This document shows, piece by piece, positions 1 to 14,209 of a DNA stretch of 64,000 nt; position 1 is the first letter of the stretch; each line of letters starts with the position of its first letter. A program made the position numbers and the translations under genes. Under the pieces are notes generated by a model. It worked only from the letters and a program-made list of their open reading frames with translations, had not been told where the DNA came from and searched no databases. This DNA comes from Caprimulgus europaeus (taxonomy: Eukaryota; Chordata; Aves; Caprimulgiformes; Caprimulgidae), in contig OU015524.1 of NCBI GenBank assembly GCA_907165065.1, positions 41,979,295 through 42,043,294 of the forward strand, given 5' to 3'.

Positions 1-662
1 CCGGTCCAGTGCCTCACCACTCTCATGGTAAAGATTTTTTTTTCCTAATATCTAATGTTAATCTACCCTCTTTCAGCTTAAAGCCATTACTTCTTGCTCT
101 GCCATCAACTGCCTTTGTAAAAAGCCCCTCCCCAGCTTTCTTGTAGGCCCTCTTCAGGTACTAGAAGGCTGCTATAAGGTCTCCCTGAAGTCTTCTCTTT
201 TACAGGCTGAATAGCCCCAGCTTTCTCAGTCTGTCCTCATAGGAGAGGTGCTCCAGCCCTTGGATCATCCTCATGGCCCTACTGGATTCACTCTGGTAGA
301 TCCATGTCCTTCTTATGTTAGAGACCCCAGAACTGGAGGCAGTACTCCAGGTGGAGTCTCACAAGAGCAGAGTAGAGGGACAGAATCACCTCCATCGACC
401 TGCTGACCACACTTCTTTTGATGCAGCCCAGGATACGGTTAGACCTTCTGGACCGTGAGCGTGCATTGCTGGCTCGTGTTGAGCTTCTCATCCACCAGCA
501 CCCCTAAGTCCTTCTCCTCAGGGCTGCTCTCAATCTGTTCTCCACCTAGCCTGTATTTGTGCTTGGGATTGCCCCGACACAGGTGCAGGACCTTGCATTT
601 GGCCTTGTTGTACTTCATGAAGTTTGCATGGGCCCACCTCTCAAGCATATCAAGGTCCCTGG
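1..662 (-). mobile_element. CR1 non-LTR retrotransposon, 3' portion, cut by the window edge
   Basis: Read on the minus strand this is the C-terminal part of the CR1 ORF2 (reverse transcriptase protein) followed by the start of the 3' region. Family hallmarks are visible: a stretch reading [20 protein letters not shown] and then [14 protein letters not shown] (within 439-648), and further on the minus strand the region of the family's '[21 protein letters not shown]' type. The 3' terminal part of the element lies to the left of position 1. The 5' end is truncated near 662, as is usual for CR1 because reverse transcription often stops early. The frame is broken, so no protein is made. CR1 insertions normally have no long target duplications, and none is seen here. 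Confidence 0.93.
439..648 (-). pseudogene. CR1 ORF2 fragment, region C-terminal to the RT motifs
   Basis: About 69 codons remain open and match the conserved CR1 segment just after the catalytic RT motifs ([34 protein letters not shown]). The fragment lacks the endonuclease and catalytic RT motifs and is part of a 5'-truncated copy. It is a relic and not a host gene. Confidence 0.85.
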
Positions 663-2006
663 TAAATCTAAGAACTAAACAGAAAGATTCAACTAACTAG
701 TAAAATTTTTCATAAAATCTCTTAAAAGTATACTCAGGTATCTGTTACAGGATATGTCTCTATGGCTTTGATTAAACTAAAATTCCAGTCCTGGGGATTT
801 GCATTGTAGCAGTTGCAGGCTCTCTTGCTCCCCTGATCCTAATACAGTTACCAACTGCCCCTATTATTACATTTTTTCAGTGCTGTTTGACAATGTTCTC
901 TTTGGCTCTTCTATGCGTGGGGGTAAGAATATCAAAGGGATGACAAAGTAAGAAATCACAGGCAGATTTTTGCTTGATGATTGGAACCACATTGTTTGCC
1001 TTTACTTTTGTTGGCGCAAAGCTTTGAATCCCAAGCAGAGGCTGGCAGCTGGCACAGTGCGGGTGACCAGATGACAGGCTGTGCCCAAGGGTGCTTGCTG
1101 ATCCAATGTACACACATTGTCTCTTGGCCAGTGTTCCAGTTAAAGAGGCTAAAGCTCCTAACTGACCTTAGTTGGAAGACACTTTTCAGTCACATCTGCT
1201 GTCCGACCTCTCTGAGGCAATCAGTGTATAATTTATTTTAGTCAGAATGACTGAGTTGCTAGGTTGCTAACAAAATAAGTTATCTTGTTTTAAGCAAACA
1301 AAACACAGTATGCATGCAAGCAAATTCATTTCAATCGGAGCAAGTATGAGCAAACACACAAGCATCTCCACTGGCGGGTGAGGCAATAGGGATTTCTGAG
1401 AGAAAACCTGTGCAGCTAAAGCAGTAACATAAACAATAATATTGCCACAGATGATATTTTATAGAAGCAGCTGTAAATGGCCACAAAGAATCACGTTTAC
1501 TTTAGAGCATGCGGGTGGGATGCAGGAGACTGAAGCTGTGACCGAGGTGCCACCTTTGCCTCAGCATGTCACACAGGCCAGTACTTTCAAAGCAGCTAGC
1601 CCATTCCCAGCCACAGTTTCAGTACCCATTAAACCAGCATTTCCAGGACTGGCACAGCACTTCGATGTAGTACATGAATTGCCCCGTACCAGGGGAACTC
1701 CCTCACACAGCACAAAGAGGGCAGGATAACTGCAGGAGCTCTGGCCCAAAATTAACTTACCAGATCCAGGGACTGAACTGCTCATTTCCTGGCTGTAATT
1801 CAGGCTTCGCTCATCTCTGGCTGCTTGCAGAGAGATGGTGAATGACTGCCCTGGGTATGGCCTGTGGCTGGACACTTGTTACAGCAATTATACTCAAGAG
1901 CAGCATGTTTTTAAATAACTGTAGCAGCCTCTGTAAAGTCAAATTTGACTCTGTTGTGTCAAATTGACTATAGAGCAGGTGTTGGCTTTGTAATGCTTGA
2001 CAATGT

Positions 2007-2029
2007 GGTTTGTTTGTTTGTTTGTGTTT
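2007..2029 (+). repeat. (GTTT)n simple repeat
   Basis: A tetranucleotide tract of about five GTTT units, slightly interrupted at its end. It is not attached to any recognised mobile element. Confidence 0.8.
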
Positions 2030-5000
2030 CCTTTAAAAATAATAATAAAAAAACATATGCTGGTCCAGTATCTCTTGTGACTCCTGGCTGCTTTCTGTTG
2101 CTCCAAGAACACAAACCAGCTGTACACTCTGACGGAGCACCGAGCAGCCAGAGCATACCGATGAATCTGATCCCAGTACTTGGTCTGCTCTCAGTAAGGT
2201 ATTATTTTCTATTTGCCAAGACTAACCCAGCCATAAATACAGAACATAATAATTTTGCATGCACTGTGGTACTTTTTAATCTTTGATCGCATCTGCACCA
2301 GAAAAACTGAGTTTTTTTTCTTCACGGGAATCATTGAATCTCATATGTCTGAATTCCCCCGTCTCTCACGTAAATCTGTGGTTACTGAAGAAGCATTTAA
2401 CATCAATATAATGAACAAAGACTCAAAATCATAGCTTAAGCACTTTTAATTAGAGGGGTCAAGGCGATCAAGGTTTCAATAGCGTGACTGTACTGCTGAA
2501 GCATAAATATCTGGCAAACAGATACATGCATTCTTTGCATCTTTGCATTTATATATACATATATTTAAAATTCTCTAAATGTACAAAATAAAATTAGCAT
2601 CTATGTGTTGTCAACCTGTCGTCTTCAGACCTTATGCAGTAATGATTGACAGCTAGTCTAATACTGTGCAAACAGGGTAATTCATCCAATGTTTTCTTCT
2701 ATCCAGGAAGCATCCAACTTAATTTTATGTGTTTCACTTGTTTACCATTCATTTTGGGCACCTCTGCCATTCTCTCTTCCCCCTTTCCTACAGTTTCAGT
2801 TACCATCCCACCTTGCCATCATCCCTGCCCTTTCTTCCCAGCTGTTTCTGGGCTCCTTCTCTATCTGAGGGCTCACAACATCATATCACTTTTCCAGAAG
2901 CAGCAACCTTCTTTTAGGGGGCAGGATTTAATCTGTGATGGTGCTGGCCATCTTCTTCCTGCTCAACCCCATTGTCCCCTGACTGGCCCTGTCCTTCTCC
3001 CTGGTAGGAGACACTATGGTTTCCAAAATACCCCAGAAAGACAGATGTTTAACAGGGCTACTATTTTTTAATGGGATTTGAGAAAATAACTCCTCAGTGA
3101 CACCTTGAACCCCATTTAGGATGGCCCTGTAGCTTCAACACCAATGCAACACCATTTGACCTGAGGTTCTGGTTCAGCCTTACAGCAGCATGACCTCTTC
3201 CTCATCTCTTTCTGTAAAGATTGTGCATAGTGATTTAGGGAAAGGTACTAGGGAAAGCCTCACAAGCTGAAGAGATCCTGGCTGATATTAGAAGCTCACC
3301 ATTTTCTAATAGGAAAGCGAAGAGCCAAGTAATTATTTAAAGATCTTAAATTTATTGAAACAGAAAAACACACGGCCTGCCAGGGTAACCAGGGAGAACC
3401 AGCCAGAAATTTTCTTTACCAGCGCAGGCCAGGGTGGTTTGTGCTGCCAGCAATACAACAGTTTGTCTGTGGACCAGCTGGATCCCACTCTGGCTTTGTA
3501 CAGAAAAGACATAAATTGTGAAGGAGGCCAAGCACAACTCAAAAATAAAAACAATGAGATTAGCTTGCACTGTTTCTGCTTCTAGACACACGAGCAAAGT
3601 ATGGGGAGACTCACCATTTGAACATAACCAGCTGGAAAGCAGCACAGCCACAGTTTGCAGTAGGCAAGCAGTTTCTCTTAGCTCAGGGGTCTCTTGATCC
3701 CATGGACATATCTTCATAGAGTTTCTGTAAGTCACTGCCCAAAATAATTATTTCTTTTCTTTTTTTTTATGCTTAGGTTATCAAAGCACATCAGTGCCCA
3801 GCCATAGCTCTTCCTCTACTAGACACTGGCATGCACAGAAAAGATGGAGTCATAGATCCTTTTTCCCTACAGAAGCAAGATTATTAAATCCTACCCAGAT
3901 CTAGCACAGCATGTCACTGACTCAAATTAACTGTCCACCACATACGGTGGCTGAGACATCTGGCCATCTGGCCTCTATGAGCAGCAAGTGGAAGTAGCTA
4001 CTTTTTTTCTCATCTATCCTCTCTGGAGAGCACCAACACATTCATAGCAGAGGTGAGTGGCACATCCTGTATTCCAAGCGTATTTCCAGTTTACACTTCT
4101 GTTATATCAACTACAAATCTGTAGAGGAAGGAATGATTTTCACAAATAACATTACCATGAAAATTAAGGAAAAATAAAATAAATTATAAATATTAATTAA
4201 AGCAATTGCTAATGCAAGAGTAAAGAAATAAGTCTTCTCCTATATCAGACACATTGTTCAAAAAAAATTTTGCAGGCCTTCAAGCAGGGAATTTTTCTTA
4301 TTGCTGTCAACCTTAATCTGGTGACCTGGACTTAGGATCAAATACATTTGACCAAACACATTTTGTTGTATTAAATAATTTTTTTATCACTTAATAACAA
4401 AAGCTTTGTAAGTTTCTGTCCTTTAATGATATATATCCAGTGCTTTCTCCTTATCATCTCTTCAAGTTTCAATTACTGACTTAACAAATTTCACATTCCA
4501 GTCTTAGTAAGATAGCCATCACACTTGGTCCTTCATGATGTCTGCTACCAGAAAAATCACAGCTGATATAGTCTCAGTTTGCTCAAATGTGCCTGGATTT
4601 GGTAAGTGCAAAGAAGACTTACTTGATCATCTTTTCTCTTGGTCATCACACGAAAGATTGTCTGCAGATGCACAAAAAAGGCAACTCGAAGCACTGGGCA
4701 TCTTCACGAATCTTTGACTCTTTACTTTCCTGAGACATATAGGCTAGAAGTGCCAGGTGGGGTGGGATTCTCATGGAGAGGTTGAAAATAAGGCCTATTC
4801 AAGACCTTTAACATGCAGAGGATAAGTAAAAGTCTTTCATAAAGATGATCCCAAACATGCTTGCAATTAATCATGGAGTGTTGCAATATTGTTTCTGCTC
4901 ACAGAGACTGAATATCAAGCCAGATAAATTAATGGACACACTTCACCAGATTAAGACCAGACAACTCTTACTACTCTGTGCTTTTGACTGTACTGCAGCT

Positions 5001-8000
5001 AACACCTTTCTACATCCAACAGTGACACTTAGCAATTCATTTCCCCAAAAAGCTCCACTTCAGCAAAAGACCAACAAGTATTCTCCCCAGAGAGAAACTG
5101 TAGAACATGAGAGGAGCAGCCTCCATGTGCAATCGTGAGCGATGAAACGATAAATCTTTTCAAACCTATAACCATGACCCTATTCCCTCCATTCATTCAT
5201 CCTCAAAACAGGAGGAACTTTGAATTGTCTACAAACATCAGATTCATCATATAATATTTTCCATTCACTCCCTCATATGCCTGCCACTGAGTACCCCATT
5301 GTCAAATGTGTCATAGCTGGGGAAGAAGGCAGAGGGAAAACCCAGTGTCCTGATTTCAGAGTGTGTGAAATACAGACAGTTTAAAAGATACTGTTTCTCT
5401 TAAAGTCTTCTGACAAAGAGCAGGCATTGAAAGCAACCTGGCTGGCTTGCCAAAATGCTAACAGTCCATCCAGAAACAAAAATTACTTCAGTGCACTAAT
5501 ATTTGATCAAATATTTGTACCAGAAGCAGAAAGCATAAAACACAAATAATAACTCAAAGGTATAGAGCTAAACACAAATAGAGTTAGTGGGCATTTTTTA
5601 TACTTTTTTTCTCTAGCCCACAGCTTATAAATTACAGTTATCTCTTTCTTTAATTTTCATTCTATAGTTTGCATAGCCTTTTTTTTTCTTTTTTCTTTAA
5701 TTCCTATTCCATTCCTAGAGTGACCTCTCTCCTGCTTAAGCTACATAGTTTGGGTTTCACAGCTGCCCTGTGCTCCAGGTCAGGATAATTAAACAAAAAA
5801 TTAATGCTTGGCTGAATTAAAACCTAACTTTCTCAGACTCAGCTATACTCCTGCTCCTGCTGTGGCCAGTACCATAGCCACTCAAGACCTTGCCCAGCAG
5901 CAGCAACTCCTGCATGGCCTGCTACTCAGTCCATTGGCATTTACCTAGCAGGACTGCACCTTGACTGATGCATCACAATTTATCCATCTTTCTTGACTCC
6001 AGGGAGTGCTTTTCAAGCTGTATGAGTTCTTGCTGGGACACAGTCTCATGGAAGCAACAGCCTGATGGCATTCGTCACTGTAGCCATTCAGCTTCCATAG
6101 TTTAAACTGACGGGGCACTTTGCCAGTTACTGATTCTGACGCAGCCCTCCTCTAGCACTAAGTAAATTTTAACATAGCTCTAAATCCGGACTTAAATCTT
6201 TGTAATTTTTTTCCTAAACTTCAGCTAACATATAAACATCAACACTGGTCCCATGCTTTGGCAGTTGAACCTGAAATGCATGAACAACGCTATTTCCAGT
6301 TCTGACAGTCTGCCTAGTTATTTCTCTCTGAAAGAGAATTTAGAAAGCCTGATTTACCTCTTCTCTCTCAGCTAGGTAAATGAAAGGCAATTGAGATGAA
6401 TCAGAATGTCAGAATAACAAAACCAAGGGAGAAGAAGAAACAGCCCTTGAGAAAATAGAAACTTGAGTTTCTTTAAGGAACTAGTCTATGAGCATGACCA
6501 TCTTCACAGCAAATCCCAAGCAAAAGTGCTTTCCACAGTTTCTGCTCTCTGGTCTATTACAGGCTGTGATTCACAGCTCCTCTTCCAGAGATGTGACATT
6601 CTCATAATTTTCTCATGAGCCTTATGTGTGAGAAATATTTTTTGAGTGACTGTTCTACATTTTCAAGGTTTGAAATGCAGCCTGACTAGACAGGAGGTGG
6701 AATTACATTACTTTAATTTTTCCTTGAGACCTTTTTTACAAAGTATATTTTTAAGTATAAGTTGATTCCCTGCTTCTTTTCTTTCTATGCAACTGTTGCA
6801 TTGTTTTATTTTATTTTACAAGCAGTGTTAACGGCTATATTGCTACAACACATTTGAAGCAACAACTTATTTTTTTTCTAATGACCATTTCAAGTATTTT
6901 GGAAAAGGAGAGTCAAAGAAGACTCTGGTTAAGGAGATGGGTTCAACCTACCTTAACAGAAAGCACCTCACAAAAATGTGTCCTGTGTAAATAAGGTTGC
7001 ACCATGAAAGACAGTTTTAAGATGGAAAGTGAGAAGAACTAGACAAGTACATAGCAATATTTATCACTTCAACTTGGGAGCCAAAGCAATCAAAGCTATT
7101 GTGTGGTCACTCCAACACACTTCACATCATCTGTACTACTTAAAATGAAGTAATTTCTTACATTTCTTATTGGACAGCTGGTGCTGTAGCATCCTCTTGC
7201 TTCAAAAGACTTCTATCTATTTACCTTTTCATTTTTCTATATTTCTATTTTCTATTTTTCATTATGGTTCTCTTGTATGCAACCAGGGACAGACAGTTTT
7301 GTAACAGAAGAAGTCCTGAGTCTGCATGGCCTTTTAGTCTGTTATGACCTTTGCACAGCTGGCTGTAAAAACGTTTTATGTTTGGTAACACCGTTTGCAC
7401 ACTAAGGTAGGATAAAGAAGTGGTTTAAGGACATGAATTTGACCTCCTGAATCTACTACAGTGCCTCTTGTTAGCTTCTTCCCATCAGTGGTCTGTCTGG
7501 GAAACAGCTTTTAAAGCACAGTCTGTACCATATTTTAGAAAGTTGCTGTAAATTCTTGGATAGTCATTAATCCTGACTAAATAGTCTAATAAATGTGCTG
7601 GATTTTGTAACAGCTGTTTTTCCTCTACTCCCTTAAAAATAATAAAAGAAAACTCTTGTTTGTATGTCAGTCATTTTTCCTTCAGATTTCCAACTTTTAA
7701 TTGCCTTTTTCATCCTTTCTTCTTTCAGCAACAAGATTACTTTGCTTTTCTATTTCTCCTTTGGATATTTCCAAATAACCTAGAAAAAACTTGCACTATG
7801 TTTAACCTTCCTAGCTGTAATACTAGCTGTAGTAACTAACCCATAAAATAAGCTGTTCGGAGAACTTTATAGATTAAGCATTATAGATAAACCTGGCATT
7901 TCAAATGTGTATGAAACAAATACTGACAGAAAAAAATAGCAAGTCAGAGAAGAGGATACAGTTCTTCACTTGCTTTCACCAAAGGTATTAAATAAGTTGG

Positions 8001-8218
8001 GGCGGCATTGGCGTAAACATTATTCAATATACAAAACCTATGCATGTTATAATTTATGCTTTGTGTGATCTCTTTTATCCTTGAAACACTGCAGAATAAA
8101 GGTTTTTAATAGAGGCAGTCCAAGTATGAGCTGATATATAGTTGATTGACTCCAAAGGAGAGCTGCTTCCCCCAGCTCCTGATACCAGTGTGGATTTTCA
8201 TCATGCATCTGTCAGGGG

Positions 8219-8234
8219 AAAAAAAAAAAAAAAA
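8219..8234 (+). repeat. A16 homopolymer
   Basis: Sixteen consecutive A following TCAGGGG. It could be an old retrotransposition tail, but the sequence to its left matches no element or gene that I recognise. Confidence 0.85.
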
Positions 8235-9229
8235 GCAGCCAGACACTATACAATCTTCAAGAAATGCACTGACATATATTTCATCTAAAGTTCTTTTTAT
8301 CATGATATGTTTTCATAGACTTGCATGTTACCCTAACTGTAAAATAGATCTAGGCCACTCTTCTTCACTTATATGATTAGCAACTGTCATTCAGTGAAAT
8401 GTAGTTGCTTAACCTGTCTGGAAAACAAGGAAGCATTTTTTATCATATCTATCTGTGTGATCACAGTCCCTGAATATGCTACACTTATTCCAAACTATAT
8501 TCTATCACATATCTTCTAAGCCTTTCCAAAATCTGCCTTGAGTTTCTGCATATAACACGACTGTGAAAGTTATTTCACTTTTTTCCCCCCAGTAGAAAAA
8601 AGAGAGAACAAAACAAAACTTCTTTCTTTTTTTCAGTGTCTTTTTGCATCTTTGGCAGGTTGAGGATAGTAGGTTTGGGGTCATTTTACTTTTTGCTGCT
8701 TGTTTCCGACATGCTGTGTTGCAACACATTGTGATAGCAGCTTCATCAGATGGAAAACACTTCTCAGGTTAGAAGAAAAATGTGTAGAAGAATAAATAAA
8801 AGTATGAACACAATCTGCCTTCATTGTGTTATTAAGTAGCCAAATATTTATCCTTTTTTAAATTTTGTCACTAATTTCTCTTCCACCATTTTTAAAATCT
8901 AAATGACTACCTTTGTAAAAATGCTCCTTTAAAATGAGCTACAGTGAACTTTTACTATGAAACACCTTAACAAAATATGTAAAAGTTGTAGAACTGTGAA
9001 TTATCTCATCTTGGTACATTCTCTGGGAATTACTTCTTGTCTAGTAATAACATTTGTGCATCTTCCACAATTCATAGAGTTTACTCCATTAGGCTATCTT
9101 TATAACTGACTATCACAAAGTAATTATTTAACCAAAGGAAATGGAAGTAATTTCTATTACAAAGACTGCCTTCTAGTTTAAATGCTCTTTTTTGATTAAA
9201 TTTTATTTTTCACTTGCTTTACCCAATGC

Positions 9230-9690
9230 CAATCACAGAATCACAGGACCACAAAATGGTAGGGGTTGGAAGGGACCTCAGGAGATCATCTAGTCCAACC
9301 CCCCAGCCAAAGCAGGTTCACCTAGAACAAGTTGCACAGGATGGCAACCAGGCAGGTTTTGAACATCTCCGGAGAGGGAGACTCCACAACCTCTCTGGGC
9401 AGCCTGTTCCAGTGCTCTGTCACCCTCACAGTAAAGAAGTTTTTCCTCATGTTTAAGTAGAACCTCTTGTGTTCCAACCTGTGCCTGTTTCCCCCTGTCC
9501 TATTGCTGGCCACCACTGAAAAGAGTCTGGCCTCATCCTCTTGACACCTGCCCTTTAGATATTTATAAACATTAATAAGGTCCCCTCTCTGTCTTCTCTT
9601 CTCCAGGCTAAACAGGCCCAGCTCTCCAAGTCCATCCTCATAAGAAAGATGCTCCAGCCCCTTAATCATCTTTGTAGCCCTCCACTGGAC
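9230..9690 (-). mobile_element. CR1 retrotransposon, 5'-truncated 3' end
   Basis: The left end AATCACAGAATCACAGGACC is the reverse complement of the CR1 3' terminal repeats. It is followed by the diagnostic GGTTGGAAGGGACCTCAGG segment. On the minus strand the ORF2 C-terminus is readable over 9322-9669 ([40 protein letters not shown]) and is open for about 115 codons. The copy is truncated at about 9690, just past the equivalent of '[10 protein letters not shown]'. It belongs to the subgroup whose 3' region reads CTCAGGAGATCATCTAGTCC, shared with the copies at 24.2, 27.6 and 38.9 kb. It is too short to encode an active protein. Confidence 0.96.
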
Positions 9691-12600
9691 TAAATGTAAT
9701 AATTTAATTTTGCTGAAGCTGTGAAACTAATACAGACCTGGCTGTTTATGCAAAGAAAGGTGATTCTGCTGAACAGCTCATTCATTAAATAAATGTCATG
9801 CAACCTTTTGTTTGCCCTAGATTTTAACAATATAATTTTACAAAGTTTGTTGGCTTAAAGACAGTGATTCAGTGAGCTATTCTTAACCAGTCCCACTGAT
9901 ACTATAATTTAAATGTAGCCCAGATTTTGTGCTAGAATACAAGTTCTGTAAGGGTTTGAAAGTGCAGCTCAGCTCACAAGATAGGGTAAGTGAAACTCTA
10001 CAAAATACAATATAGTGAACTACCATGGTAACAAATATAGGCTAAAAACCTGTAAAAACATGATTTTCAGTGCTTGAATACCTAAGATTCGATACTGAAA
10101 ATAAGATAAGTACATTTTCAGCACCTCATATTTTCAAATTCAATTACATGCCTTATTTCCATTTTTATTTTAAAATTGGCCATGGAATTGAATATTTAAA
10201 TTTGTAATAATGAAAATTATAATCAAAATAATTGGGATTAATCTTGGAGAAGGTACATATTTTGAATATTTGGGTAAATCTACCAAACAGTAAACTCTCT
10301 GAATCTATGGAATATGTTTCCCATGTGAAATGAAGCCAGGTCTGCCTTGTGGCATATTTTAACCTAAACATAATAACAAGACTACTCTGAAAATTTCCAA
10401 ATACTGAATGACTGAATATATAGCTCATGAAAAAAATGTTTTGCAGAGATTTATGGTGTTCAATCTTTTTTTAGTTACAGTCTTTATTTTACAATGAACA
10501 GATAATAAAAAATTGCTTCAGCATGTATCCAGGATTCAACTTCTGACTGCAGCATTTATATATTTACAGAAGGAAAGAAAAATATCATTATCCCAAGTTA
10601 ATTGTAGTTATTGCATTTGAAGTTGATATTTACCAAAGTAGGATTATTCCTTCTGCTCATTTGGGCAGTTCTCTTTAAGACAGTGATAGCAGGTTGCAAT
10701 AATTTTCCTGGTGAACAATGTATGTGGTTGCCTACACCTTCCAGTGGAGAATTTGAGGGTTTAGGGTCCACTTATTACAATACAGTGCTCCCAAATCCAT
10801 TTGTTCATGTCTGAGAAGAAACAGGAAAGTTCACAAATGATGATGAATCTGGTAGGCTTACACTGAAAAAAAAGGCAGAATAATTAATTAAAACAATCTC
10901 TGAGCTACAGATGCAAAGGTAGTACTTAGTAATTACATTTAATTTAATTTAATTCAGACTGGTTTATGAGTCAATTACTCATAAATGCAGCAAAGAAGAG
11001 CAATTGAGAATATATGAAAGAAAACAATTCCACAAATCTGTATTCTCTTTCTCTGATTATGGAATATATGGGACCTAATTACTAAACTGATATAAATTAG
11101 CATATCTTCATTAAATCAATGGCCTATGCTCACATCATTTGAGACTGGAGTAGCTGGCATTTACCAATGCATCAGAACCAATCACATTTACAATAAAAAG
11201 CATTCTTTTATTAATACAATTTTTTTTCAACATGTATTAATCAGAACACTGTTTCTTGGTTTTATGGATCACAAATCAAGTTATTGAAACATACAGTGGT
11301 ATTCTTGAGGAAAATTTAAACAAAGGTACTTTTCTCAACATTTTAAAATATAATTGTTTCAGTTTATAAAGGCAAGAAATTGCTTGTCATAATCTCAGTT
11401 GCTCTAGTGTCTGGGACTCTATAAATAATTAGAAGTTATTGGGGTAGCTCTGGTAGTTTCAACATTTAGTGACCTGGACTGAGTGCATATCCATTGTGCT
11501 ACATGGTTGTACAAAACATACTGAAATGTGCTTCTTATAGTCTTCTAACGAGGCAAGTGCACAGTTTAGTAGTGACTATAGCCAACAGGAATCTGATATC
11601 CTTGGGGTCACTTCTTAATTCTGATGCTGGCTCAGTTTCTTATATTTCTGAAATGACTTTATCCTCTCAACATTGCTCCAAAAGACAAGTCTGAGGGAAA
11701 TCATGACTATTGCAGGGAATATTCAGCACCAGCCTAACAGCTCATCCTAAAAACTTGACTTTTGTCCTTTCGCGTATGGACTTAAAGAAATGCCACATCG
11801 AGCCTCATCAATGTTTCAGCCCAGAGCCAGCAAGGCCTTTTCCTGAGCATCATAGTCTCATATATGTTGAACAGTACAACAGTGAGATGTACAAATACAG
11901 ACATATTGCAGCAGGCATTTTAATAACTTTGTAGGATTACTATAGCTCAGACTATATCCCAACAAGAATTTCCTCTCAACCCATCATTAACCAGATTTCA
12001 AATTTCCAGCCCAGGAGAAGATGTGTATTTCAACACTTGCTCTTTGCCTAGACAAAATTTAGAATATAAAATCTTTTCACACAGTAAAAAAATCCAATAA
12101 TTTTTGTTCAAGTATGCTGAAATAATTCATTTAAGAAATGCTGAGCAAAAGAAAGCTTACTGTTTGTCCAGAGCCGATGCACATTTCATTTTAAGTATGT
12201 TAAACTGCAACGCTTTACAGAAGTTGAAGTATAAGCCATGTCATCAAAATCTCTCTCGATAATTATGCTCATCTCAGAGCATGTAACACAACATTGTCCA
12301 GAGGGGAATTATTCATTATGTCCTGAGCTCTGTAGTCATCCAGGGAGTTTAGCTCACAAGGAAGAGTGCACTCCCAAAAAGCACCCTGGGAATTGCTAGG
12401 AAATACAATTTGATGTTAAGCATTTTCAATTAACTAACAAATTCAAAGTCTTTGGCTCTGGGTTGAAACAAAACAATCCTCTCTATTTTCTCAGTGTAAA
12501 AGCTTGGACTTTAGCAAAAAGGCTATTGCATTTTCTATCTCTATTTTTAGGAGAGTAACAATCTTTAATTCTTTCCTACCTATATTTGAACATTCAATTA

Positions 12601-14209
12601 CATTTTGGGGAATGGAAGCATACTAAACATTTAAAGATTATCAGATTTCAAAATTACATTATTTTTTCCCCAATTGGCATCTTAAAGAAGTGCAATTAAA
12701 AAGCAATGTAAGTCAGACATTTAAGTTCATACAGAAGAGCCTATACAAATGACATGCTAGAAAAATTTAGCCTCTGAACTAAAGAGCTCATCCACTTCCA
12801 TTAGCCATAATTTTAGAGTACAATTCTAACTTTTTATGGACAATTTTAATTAATTTTCTTGTTTTTCCTCAGAACATACCAGTCATTTCCTGTTTTGTGA
12901 GCAGAAACAGAGGGAAGGCTGTGCATCCAAGGGCACCTATTCCCTTATAACTTGTGTAATTTTGTTGCAAGATTACTCCTTAGCTTAGGACTTTAGCAGT
13001 TTTGCAGGTGCACGTGACTTCCTGTTGAGTTTGCAGTGAGCACAGCCTGATCACTGCAGAGGCTGACACAGATTTTGACAGTAACAAAGACTAATAATGT
13101 GCCTCAACAGCGAGAGTGCTACAACACAAAAGAGAAGGTCCTTGGAAATCAGTCATTCCTCAAACTCCAAGCTGCACTTGAAAGATTTGACTTCTCTAGG
13201 TTTGTCTTGACTAGTTAAAAGGCAATTGGGTTATTTGTTCGATTTTAATTTCTATTAGATTGTCCATTACCATCTCTTAATCTTTAGTGCACATATCTGT
13301 TCTACCTCACTTCTGTTTCAATACAGAGAACTTGGTGTTATATTAGTTCAATGTCATGACATATTTCTGTCATGGTTCCTGGGTCGCCCTTTTCACCAGG
13401 GTCAGTAAATCCTGGCCACTGGGGAAAACTGTAATCACAGGAAGTTTCTGACCCTTCACATGGAACACTACTGAGCTCAAAGAGGAAAAGGATTTTCCAC
13501 TCCATTCTCACAGGTAGAAGCACTACAGATGATACCTTAATTGATAAATTAATTTAATTTAACAAGAAGCATCTAGCTGTATCTCAAGGAACATGCAAAG
13601 TCTCTAACAAATAATAACTTCTTCCTGAAACAGGTAATTCACCTTCCAAATTTAGCCTTCTTTGAGAATGAAAACTGAGGACTATGTACTAGATTTCAAA
13701 CTAAGTTGGAAGGAAATTTTATATTACTTCAACACATCTTGTGTTACTTACTTAGTAACATATTAACTAAAAACTAAGGTTTCTAGATCAAATTTGTCTT
13801 TTCACAACACTGCCCCTCTGCTAGATCTGGTTTTAACAGATGAAATTTGGAAAGAGGATTTAACAGTTTGTTCTCACCCTAGAATTTGAGGTATGCAGAT
13901 GCACAGTGATACCAACATTCTTTAATTATTTAGGCACTGTTACTTGTGATCTTGCAGCTCTTCAAATTATGTGTGGATTTAATAGTCCTGATTTTTCAGG
14001 TGGAGATGTTGCAGTAAAATGTAATCATTATGTATTAAACAAAGAGCTACATTTATGGTTCAGGTCTTTTAACTTTCTCTGCCACAAATTCCTATTCCCA
14101 GTCATTTCCTACATACAGTAATACAAATACTTTGCTTTAAAGAACTTTTCTCTTAACAAATGTTATGTTTTGTGAAACTGCTCAAAGTACTTCTATATTT
14201 GGATTATTT
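9691..14209. other. AT-rich unannotated interval
   Basis: No recognisable gene or repeat family. An AATTT pentamer run of about three to four units sits near 10938-10954. A short open frame at 10611-10814 starts with a hydrophobic, signal-like stretch, but it has no family match and no supporting splice or promoter context, so I do not call it. A short collagen-like string on the minus strand near 13390-13430 is discussed among the rejected items. Confidence 0.6.

Larger units (their letters stand above)
663..9229. other. AT-rich unannotated interval
   Basis: No repeat family, RNA gene or convincing exon was recognised in these 8.6 kb. Open frames are short, lack domain character and often overlap on opposite strands (for example 1442-1729 plus and 1561-1875 minus). 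Small simple repeats are a GTTT run at about 2007-2029 and an A16 run at 8219-8234. There is a splice-donor-like GGTAAGT near 4610 after a short open stretch, but no matching strong acceptor. It reads as intergenic or intronic avian DNA. Confidence 0.6.

Noticed and set aside
4535-4717. Plus-strand frame with GGTAAGTGC near 4610, considered as an exon.
   Set aside because: No strong acceptor upstream; the nearest AG lacks a convincing pyrimidine tract. The translation has no recognisable features.
10611-10814. 67-codon plus-strand frame with a hydrophobic start resembling a signal peptide.
   Set aside because: No cleavage context, family similarity, promoter or splice evidence. AT-rich DNA often yields Leu/Ile/Phe-rich starts.
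13390-13430. Collagen-like string on the minus strand (PGFTDPGEKGDPGT) after a TTTTCCCCAG acceptor-like site.
   Set aside because: The Gly-X-Y register breaks after one triplet (GFT is followed by D), no donor follows the short match, and about four Gly residues in a short frame occur by chance.
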